Assembly: GCA_016182845.1 (NCBI GenBank)
Contig: JACPFT010000005.1
Coordinates: 434,001-498,000 of the forward strand
From: Gammaproteobacteria bacterium
Lineage (GTDB): Bacteria > Pseudomonadota > Gammaproteobacteria > Enterobacterales > Permianibacteraceae
DNA: 64,000 nt
Direction: 5' to 3'
Part shown: positions 59,904 to 64,000 of the stretch, one piece after another
Position numbering within the stretch: the first letter of the stretch is position 1
Layout: each line of letters opens with the position of its first letter
The notes under the pieces: model-generated
Told to the model about the DNA's origin: nothing
Databases searched by the model: none
What the model saw: the letters and a program-made list of their open reading frames with translations, nothing else
Position numbers and translations under genes: made by a program

Positions 59904-61829
59904 ATGATGGAAAAATTTCGCGCGATCGCCCAAGGGCCGGTTGCCGCCGTATTGTTGGGATTGGTCCTGATCTCTTTCGCCGTTACTGGCGTGGATTCCT
60001 ATCTGCGCTCGGGTGGCGGTGATTTCGCCGCCAAGATCAATGGTGAGAGCATTTCGCAGAACGATTGGGAGCGCGCCATCGAGCGAGAGCGCAATCGCAT
60101 GGGCGAAAACTATGCCAAGGTCGTGGACACCGAGGAGAAGGTTCGTCAATTCCGCCGTTCCATTCTCGAACGACTGATTTTCGAGCGCCTCGGCCAGCAG
60201 GCCGCCGAAGGCATGGGCCTGCGTGTCGGCAAGGACCAGGTGAACGAGGCGATTTGGGCCGTGCCCGCCTTCCAGGTGGCCGGCAAATTCAATCCTGAGC
60301 AGTATCAGACCGTGCTGCGCAACAATGGCCTGAGCAATGACATGTTCCAGGACAGCGTGCGCTCCGATCTGCTGTCCCAACAGATAACCCGCGCCATTTC
60401 GGAAACCGCCTTCGCCCTACCCAGCGAAGTGGTGTCGATTTATAAGCTGGATGCACAGACTCGCGATGTCGAGTATCTCGGCGTACCGCTCGCCAAGTTC
60501 GTGGCGGGCGAGCAGATGAGCGAGGCGGATGCCAAGGCCTATTATGAGCAGCATCCCGAGCAATTCCGCGAGCCGGAGCGCGTCAAGATCGAGTATCTGC
60601 AGTTGTCCGTAGCCGAGCTGGCCGGCGCTACCGAACCGATCCAGGCGGAATTGGAGGCTTTCCACAAGGAGAAGGCAGCCAATTATACGGTAACGGAAAA
60701 TCGCCGCGTCGCGCATATTCTGGTGAATGCCGCCGAGGGTGCCAGCGCGGACGAGGTGAAGAAGGCTGAAGCGAAGATTCAGGCTATTCAGGCGCGTCTG
60801 AGCAAGGGCGAGGATTTCGCCGCCGTCGCCAAGAGCGACTCGGAAGACAGCGTGAGCGCCGAACAGGGCGGCGACCTGGATTGGCTCGAAAAGGGCGCCA
60901 TGGATCCGGAATTCGACAAGGCCGCCTATGGACTGAAGGCCAAGGGCGATGTGTCGGCTATCGTCAAATCCGCCTTCGGCTTCCATATCATCAAGCTGCT
61001 GGATATCAAACCGGGCGCCGTCCTGGCCTTCGACAAGGTCAAGGATCGCGTCAAGGTGGACTTCATCAAGGCCAAGCAGGATTCCATGTCGGCCGATTTT
61101 TTCGCCAAGCGCAAGCTCCTGGAAGAAAAGGCCTACGAGTATTCCGATTCCCTGGCCGAGGCCATCAAGGCGACGGGTCTGAAGGCTCAGGAAACTGCCT
61201 TGTTTACCCGCGAAGCGGGCGTCGGCGTTGCCGCCGAGGCCAAGGTGCGCGCGGCGGCTTTTGCGGCGGAAGTATTGTCGGAAGGGCGCAACAGCGAGAT
61301 CGTCGAGCTGGGCGAGCAGAATGTGATGGTCCTGCGCGTCAATGAGCACAAGCCGGCGGTTCGCCAGGAACTGAAGCTGGTTCTGGATTCGGTCAAGAAG
61401 CTGGTGGCCGAGGAACGCGCCAAGGCCAAGGCCAAGGCGCTGGCGGATAGCCTGTTCGTCGATCTCAAGGCCGGTAAGGATCTGAGCGAACGCCTGAAGA
61501 CCGAAGGCCTGGAGTGGAAGAAGGAGAGCCTGAACCGCAACGGTTTCACCGTCGATCCCAAGCTCAGCGAGGCCGCTTTCCGCCTGAGCCGTGAAGGCGA
61601 TGGCAAGCGTAGCCGCCTGACATTGAGCAACGGCGACGAGCTGGTCCTGAATCTGGTGGCCGTCAAGGACGGCGATGTGGCCAAGCTGGTCGATCCGGGC
61701 AAGAAGCAGCTGACCGACGGCTTTTCCCGCTACCGCGGCGAGTTCGATTTCCGCCAGTACCTGGCCGTGCTCAAGAGCGAAGGCAAGCTGGTCTACGGCT
61801 CCGCCGCCAGCGAGTCGACGCCCCAGTAA
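59904..61829 (+). CDS. ppiD: Membrane-anchored peptidyl-prolyl isomerase PpiD
   Basis: The 641-residue protein has one N-terminal membrane anchor (about 13-31; VAAVLLGLVLISFAVTGV) and a large periplasmic part. A SurA-N-like chaperone region (about 40-190) precedes a parvulin domain (about 255-370; RVAHILVNAAEGA, GGDLDWLEKGAMDPEFDKAAYGL). A second, degenerate helical region reaches the C-terminus. PpiD assists folding of exported and outer-membrane proteins beside the Sec translocon. The start could be the first or second Met of MMEKFRAIAQ. It stands between tRNA-Asp and the convergent fabI. Confidence 0.94.
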   Translation: MMEKFRAIAQGPVAAVLLGLVLISFAVTGVDSYLRSGGGDFAAKINGESISQNDWERAIERERNRMGENYAKVVDTEEKVRQFRRSILERLIFERLGQQAAEGMGLRVGKDQVNEAIWAVPAFQVAGKFNPEQYQTVLRNNGLSNDMFQDSVRSDLLSQQITRAISETAFALPSEVVSIYKLDAQTRDVEYLGVPLAKFVAGEQMSEADAKAYYEQHPEQFREPERVKIEYLQLSVAELAGATEPIQAELEAFHKEKAANYTVTENRRVAHILVNAAEGASADEVKKAEAKIQAIQARLSKGEDFAAVAKSDSEDSVSAEQGGDLDWLEKGAMDPEFDKAAYGLKAKGDVSAIVKSAFGFHIIKLLDIKPGAVLAFDKVKDRVKVDFIKAKQDSMSADFFAKRKLLEEKAYEYSDSLAEAIKATGLKAQETALFTREAGVGVAAEAKVRAAAFAAEVLSEGRNSEIVELGEQNVMVLRVNEHKPAVRQELKLVLDSVKKLVAEERAKAKAKALADSLFVDLKAGKDLSERLKTEGLEWKKESLNRNGFTVDPKLSEAAFRLSREGDGKRSRLTLSNGDELVLNLVAVKDGDVAKLVDPGKKQLTDGFSRYRGEFDFRQYLAVLKSEGKLVYGSAASESTPQ

Positions 61830-61848
61830 GCGCTGGGATTATCGAAGC

Positions 61849-61876
61849 AAAAAGGCCGGGTTTTCCCGGCCTTTTT
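61849..61876 (+). terminator. Terminator after ppiD
   Basis: AAAAAGGCCGGG and CCCGGCCTTTTT pair perfectly around TTTT, 19 bases after the ppiD stop codon. Confidence 0.92.
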
Positions 61877-61905
61877 GCATGATGGACCCGGTCCGTGCGC
61901 GCACA

Positions 61906-61934
61906 AAAAAGCCCAGGCATTGCCTGGGCTTTTT
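61906..61934 (-). terminator. Terminator after fabI
   Basis: AAAAAGCCCAGG and CCTGGGCTTTTT pair perfectly around CATTG, 18 bases after the fabI end. It reads in both directions; here it serves the minus strand. Confidence 0.9.
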
Positions 61935-61952
61935 ACTGAGGCCACTTCTGGC

Positions 61953-62750
61953 TCAGTTCACATCGACATCGGCCATGCCGACCACGTGGAAACCGCTGTC
62001 CACGTGCACGACTTCACCGGTGATGCCGGAGGCCAGATCGGAGCACAGGAAGGCGGCGGCATTGCCGACTTCCTCGGTGGTCACGTTGCGGCGCAGCGGG
62101 GCGTTCTGCTCGTAATAGGCGAGCATCTTGCGCAGGGACTTGACGCCGGAGGCGGCCAGGGTGCGGATCGGGCCGGCGGAGATGCCGTTGACGCGGATGC
62201 CCTGGCGGCCCAGAGAATAGGCCATGTAGCGCACGTTCGCTTCCAGGCTGGCCTTGGCGACGCCCATGACGTTGTAGTTGGGCAGGGCCTTCTCGGCGCC
62301 GTAGTAGCTCATGGTCACCAGAGCGCCGTTGGCGCGCAGCATGCCGGCGGCGCGGGCGTGCTTGGCGAGGGCGGCGAAGCTGTAGGAGCTGATGTCGTGG
62401 GCGATGGCCGAGCCTTCGCGGGTCAGGCATTCCAGGTAGTCGCCTTCCAGCTGACCGGCGGGAGCGAAGGCGGCGGAGTGCACGATGATGTCCACGCCTT
62501 CCGGCCAGTGTTTCTTCAGCTCGACGAAGACATTGTCGATGTCGGCGTCCAGGGCCAGCTCGCAGGGCAGCACGATGTTATAGCCCCATTCGGCCGCCAT
62601 GGACTCGACGCGGCCCTTGAGCTTGTCGGTCTGGTAGGTGAAGGCGAGTTCGGCACCTTCGCGGTGCATGGCTTCGGCAACGCCGTGGGCAATCGAGCGT
62701 TCGCTGGCCAGGCCCACGATCAGGGCGCGCTTACCGGTAAGAAATCCCAT
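61953..62750 (-). CDS. fabI: Enoyl-[acyl-carrier-protein] reductase (NADH)
   Basis: The 265-residue short-chain dehydrogenase does the last reduction in fatty acid elongation. It begins [25 protein letters not shown], and has [30 protein letters not shown] with the FabI Tyr-x(6)-Lys pair (YNVMGVAK). [27 protein letters not shown] is near the end. AAAAGGA six bases before the ATG supports the start. A neighbouring strong terminator separates it from ppiD. It is downstream of the peptide transporter genes on the same strand. Confidence 0.97.
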   Translation of the reverse strand: MGFLTGKRALIVGLASERSIAHGVAEAMHREGAELAFTYQTDKLKGRVESMAAEWGYNIVLPCELALDADIDNVFVELKKHWPEGVDIIVHSAAFAPAGQLEGDYLECLTREGSAIAHDISSYSFAALAKHARAAGMLRANGALVTMSYYGAEKALPNYNVMGVAKASLEANVRYMAYSLGRQGIRVNGISAGPIRTLAASGVKSLRKMLAYYEQNAPLRRNVTTEEVGNAAAFLCSDLASGITGEVVHVDSGFHVVGMADVDVN

Positions 62751-62843
62751 GTTAGGTCCTTTTGTTCAAGGATGAAAAAGCGGGGGCAAGTTTAGCACAA
62801 GCCACCCGCGACCCGTGCCAGTCCGCCACGCAGGTCGGAGCAG

Positions 62844-63799
<956 letters not shown>

Positions 63800-63803
<4 letters not shown>

Positions 63804-64000
63804 CGCAGGGCCTCGTAGTCTTCCAGGGGGAAATGGCAGCGCACCAGGATCTCGCCCTCGCGGCGCAGGCGCGGCGGCTGCACGCAGGTCTTCTCGGCAC
63901 GCGGGCAGCGCGGGCCCAGGCGGCAGCCCACCGGTAGGTGGTCGAGTGCCGGGATGGTGCCACGCAGGGTCTGAAGGCGGCTGCATTTGCGGTCCATGGG
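63800..64000 (-). CDS. Peptide ABC transporter ATPase (DppD/OppD type), C-terminal end only
   Basis: Only the last 66 codons are inside the window, and the frame runs off its right edge. The part seen, VGCRLGPRCPRAEKTC followed by VRCHFPLEDYEAL, is the C-terminal cysteine region of the first ATPase of peptide transporters. It overlaps the next gene by four bases (ATGA), so the two ATPases are co-translated and probably act as a heterodimer. Confidence 0.85.

Noticed and set aside
59768-60022. Plus-strand 84-codon frame overlapping the ppiD start
   Set aside because: It is out of frame with ppiD, lacks a family and has no clear ribosome binding site.

Overview
The window is GC-rich, densely coded chromosomal DNA from a gammaproteobacterium. 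No species is claimed. The lineage rests on gene order: leuCDB-asd-asd2-fimV-truA-accD-folC-dedD-cvpA-purF and folD / tRNA cluster / tig-clpP-clpX-lon-hupB-tRNA-Asp-ppiD-fabI both resemble the arrangement known from Pseudomonas and relatives. FimV, a FIST sensor and GGDEF/EAL proteins fit the same group. No phage, integrase, transposase, CRISPR array or plasmid gene was seen. No intergenic gap exceeds 300 bases.

Layout. (1) 1-7,150: a TonB-dependent outer-membrane receptor, an unrecognised 397-residue protein, a 2-oxoglutarate/Fe(II) oxygenase of the HxHP type, an NhaC-type antiporter and a 36-codon membrane ORF. (2) 7,151-14,460: a nested palindromic element, a methionine/glutamine transaminase overlapping an omega-amidase gene, an RDD membrane protein, an acyl-CoA dehydrogenase, tRNA-Ala, a PepD dipeptidase and tRNA-Arg. 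(3) 14,479-26,209: ferrochelatase, then a minus-strand run of an M48-like protein, an exported peroxiredoxin, a small outer-membrane protein, an OpgC-type acyltransferase and a first Lon protease. An Atm1-type ABC exporter and a LysR regulator follow. (4) 26,333-40,854: leucine biosynthesis, two complete aspartate-semialdehyde dehydrogenases, FimV, then truA-accD-folC-dedD-cvpA-purF. (5) 40,946-51,817: a phospholipid acyltransferase, three signalling proteins (a propeller-GGDEF protein, a FIST protein and a GGDEF-EAL protein), gamma-glutamyltransferase, a lipoprotein and folD. (6) 52,007-64,000: six tRNA genes, trigger factor, ClpP, ClpX, a second Lon, HU, tRNA-Asp, PpiD, FabI and the end of a peptide ABC transporter operon.

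The genes form recognisable groups. LeuC/LeuD/LeuB make leucine, probably under the divergent LysR protein. Trigger factor, ClpXP, Lon and PpiD form a protein-quality block in which clpP and lon each have a sequence closely matching a sigma-32 promoter. FIST and GGDEF-EAL genes overlap by ATGA and probably form a ligand-sensing cyclic-di-GMP module.

The least explained parts are the orphan 397-residue protein beside the receptor, the M48-like protein that has lost two predicted zinc ligands, and a set of dispersed palindromic repeats. These repeats sit in both junctions of the leu operon. One of them also supplies the last codons and stop codons of two convergent genes.
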